Origin: JANOGU01 sp964602115
Lineage (GTDB): Bacteria > Pseudomonadota > Alphaproteobacteria > Rhodobacterales > Rhodobacteraceae
Direction: 5' to 3'
DNA length: 32,515 nucleotides
Assembly: GCA_964602115.1 (NCBI GenBank)
Contig: CAZRQN010000019.1
Location: 1 to 32,515, forward strand
The notes below the pieces were generated by a model, which was not told where the DNA came from, did not search any database, and saw only the letters and a list, made by a program, of their open reading frames with translations. This document shows positions 30,959-32,515 of the stretch, piece after piece (within the stretch, counting starts at the first letter, position 1; every line of letters begins with the position of its first letter). The position numbers and the translations under genes were made by a program.

Positions 30959-31429
30959 ATGGAAAAGATCCCGATGACCCGCCGGGGCCATGAGGCTTTG
31001 GACGAGGAGTTGAAGGCGCTCAAGACGGTCGAGCGGCCGGCGGTGATCCGGGCGATTTCCGAGGCGCGCGAGCATGGCGATCTTTCGGAGAACGCCGAAT
31101 ACCACGCCGCGCGCGAGAAGCAGAGCTTCATCGAGGGCCGGATCAAGGAGCTGGAGGGCGTGCTGGCACTGGCCGAGGTCATCGACCCGGCGCGGCTGGC
31201 CGGACCGATCAAGTTCGGCGCCACGGTGACGATCGAGGACGAGGATTCGGGCGAGGCCAGGACCTATCAGATCGTCGGAGAGCCGGAGGCCGATCTGGAA
31301 AAGGGCCGTCTCAATGTCCGCTCACCCCTGGCAAGGGCCCTGATCGGCAAGGACGAGGGCGACAGCGTCGAGGTGACGACGCCGGGCGGACGTCGGGGCT
31401 ACGAGATCATTTCCGTCCGCTACCAGTGA
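30959..31429 (+). CDS. greA: Transcription elongation factor GreA
   Basis: A 156-aa factor that enters the RNA polymerase secondary channel and stimulates cleavage of backtracked transcripts. The N-terminal coiled coil carries 'RAISEAREHGDLSENAEYHAAREKQSFIEGRI', with the acidic tip residues Asp and Glu in 'GDLSENAEY'. The C-terminal globular domain includes 'FGATVTIEDEDSGEARTYQIVGEPEAD' and 'SPLARALIGKDEGD'. The ATG at 30959 gives the standard length; an upstream in-frame ATG overlaps the terminator T-run. A hairpin terminator in the leader suggests attenuation. Confidence 0.95.
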   Translation: MEKIPMTRRGHEALDEELKALKTVERPAVIRAISEAREHGDLSENAEYHAAREKQSFIEGRIKELEGVLALAEVIDPARLAGPIKFGATVTIEDEDSGEARTYQIVGEPEADLEKGRLNVRSPLARALIGKDEGDSVEVTTPGGRRGYEIISVRYQ

Positions 31430-31445
31430 CGCTGCCGGAGGCAGG

Positions 31446-32456
31446 ATGAGCGAGGCGAAGGACAAGCCGCTCGATCTCGGCATCTATGCCCGGACCGAGG
31501 CGGAGGACCGGCCGCTGGCCGAAGTCATCGCGGGGGCCTTCGCCGGCGTCTGGATCGTCGGCGTCGGCGCCTATCTCTGGTACGGCGGCGACATGGGCAC
31601 CGGCATTCCGGGGCTGGTCCTTTCGCTGCTGGTGGTCTTCCTGCCGCTCGGCCTTCTGTGGCTGACGCTGGTCACTGCGCGCTCGGTGCGCGGCCTGCGG
31701 GAGGAGGCGGCGCGCCTTCAGGTGACGGTCGATGCCATGCGCCATGCCTATGTGCTGAGCCAGCAGAGCGGCGGCGCCCATCCGATCGAGAAGCGCCTGG
31801 AGGAAATCGCCGCCGCCCAGCGCCAGACCGAGGCGCAGCTCTCCATGTTCGTTTCGCGCCGCGATTCGACCCTGAGCGTGCCCTCGGCCGACCGCAAGGC
31901 GGCGCTGGTCGCGCCCACGGCCCCGGCCCCGGCCGAGGAGGAGCCGCGCCTTGCGCTCGGCACACCGGCCGAGGACCTGCGCGCGCCGCTGTCGGTGGCC
32001 GAATTCGTCAAGGCGCTGAACTTCCCGGAATCGGCGGAAGACCGCGAGGGTTTCCGCGCGCTTCGCCGGTCGCTGGAGGACCGTACCGCCTCCAAGCTGG
32101 TGCGGGCGGCCCAGGACGTGCTGACGCTGCTCGCCCAGGACGGCATCTACATGGACGACCTGACCCCCGACCGCGCCCGACCGGAGGTCTGGCGCCGCTT
32201 TGCGGAGGGCGAGCGCGGTCGGACGATCGCGGCGCTGGGCGGCATCCGCGACCGCGCCTCGCTGGCCCTGACCGCCGGCCGGATGCGCGACGACCCGGTG
32301 TTCCGCGATGCCGGCCACCATTTCCTGCGCGCCTTCGATCGCTGCGTCGCGGCCTTTGCCCCGAATGCGAGCGACTCGGAACTCGCCGAACTGGCCGAGA
32401 CCCGCACGGCCCGGGCCTTCATGCTCTTTGGCCGCGTGACCGGCATCTTCGACTGA
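31446..32456 (+). CDS. Two-TM membrane protein with large cytoplasmic domain, unknown function
   Basis: A 336-aa protein I do not recognise by function. Two hydrophobic segments lie at about residues 27-46 and 54-76. A coiled-coil-like stretch follows (about 80-140, 'EEAARLQVTVDAMRHAYVLSQQ', 'EKRLEEIAAAQRQTEAQLSMF'), then a Pro/Ala-rich linker and a helical C-terminal domain (about 180-336). GGAGG lies 5 bases before the ATG. It starts 16 bases after greA and probably shares its transcript. Confidence 0.78.
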   Translation: MSEAKDKPLDLGIYARTEAEDRPLAEVIAGAFAGVWIVGVGAYLWYGGDMGTGIPGLVLSLLVVFLPLGLLWLTLVTARSVRGLREEAARLQVTVDAMRHAYVLSQQSGGAHPIEKRLEEIAAAQRQTEAQLSMFVSRRDSTLSVPSADRKAALVAPTAPAPAEEEPRLALGTPAEDLRAPLSVAEFVKALNFPESAEDREGFRALRRSLEDRTASKLVRAAQDVLTLLAQDGIYMDDLTPDRARPEVWRRFAEGERGRTIAALGGIRDRASLALTAGRMRDDPVFRDAGHHFLRAFDRCVAAFAPNASDSELAELAETRTARAFMLFGRVTGIFD

Positions 32457-32460
32457 CCCT

Positions 32461-32485
32461 TCCCGCGCGGCTGCGCCGCGCGGGA
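32461..32485 (+). terminator. Hairpin after the two-TM protein gene
   Basis: TCCCGCGCGG and CCGCGCGGGA form a perfect 10-bp stem around CTGCG, starting 4 bases past the stop codon. No T-run follows directly; it stands just before a second, classical terminator. Confidence 0.5.
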
Positions 32486-32494
32486 CCAGGCAAA

Positions 32495-32515
32495 GGGGGG
32501 CCACCGGCCCCCCTT
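32495..32515 (+). terminator. Rho-independent terminator at the window end
   Basis: GGGGGGCC and GGCCCCCC pair around ACC, preceded by AAA and followed by TT at the window edge. The flanking A and T tracts suggest it works in both directions. The T-run may continue beyond the window. Confidence 0.75.

Overview
The window is about 32.5 kb of GC-rich chromosomal DNA from an alphaproteobacterium, most likely a member of the Rhodobacteraceae. This rests on the gene set and recognisable family members: a membrane-anchored cytochrome c of the Rhodobacter cytochrome c_y type, a COQ9-family protein, an FzlA-like division protein, ETF:ubiquinone oxidoreductase followed by a TPR protein and ispE, and a small SRP RNA just upstream of dnaX-ybaB-recR. 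No phage, insertion sequence, CRISPR array or tRNA was seen. The region reads as core chromosome with several poorly characterised accessory genes.

Layout. 1-6 kb: a minus-strand yejABEF-type peptide ABC importer, with 4-base stop/start overlaps. 6-8.5 kb: cytochrome c (minus), prephenate dehydratase (plus) and NudC (minus). 8.6-11.6 kb: a CpdB-like nucleotidase without a normal start codon, a small secreted protein and a HAD hydrolase (all plus). 11.6-14 kb: an M24-fold protein with a degenerate metal site and an alpha/beta hydrolase (minus). The hydrolase is divergent from a TetR regulator across two identical 12-bp palindromes. 14.6-16.3 kb: a 36-codon lipoprotein and a DUF6502 protein (minus) face a lipoprotein gene (plus) across two ATGTG-N7-CACAT sites. 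16.3-20.8 kb: SRP RNA, DinB-like protein, dnaX, ybaB, recR and a stand-alone M23 domain. 20.9-25.5 kb (minus): fzlA-like, mtgA, DUF1269, pyrD, DUF952 and coq9. 25.6-26.2 kb: rpsU with terminator, then an orphan barstar-like gene. 26.3-30.7 kb (minus): ispE, TPR protein and ETF-QO. 30.9-32.5 kb: greA, preceded by a strong leader terminator, then a two-TM protein of unknown function and a terminator.

How the genes work together. The window mixes replication and repair (dnaX, ybaB, recR), respiration and quinone chemistry (cytochrome c, COQ9, ETF-QO, PyrD feeding the quinone pool), envelope and division (MtgA, FzlA), isoprenoid precursor supply (IspE) and translation/transcription (rpsU, greA, SRP RNA).

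The most interesting parts are: (1) the DUF6502 / 36-aa lipopeptide / divergent lipoprotein locus with paired operators, a candidate uncharacterised envelope regulatory module; (2) the greA leader terminator; (3) two inverted composite REPIN-like repeats; (4) a hairpin repeat apparently inserted in frame into ispE.
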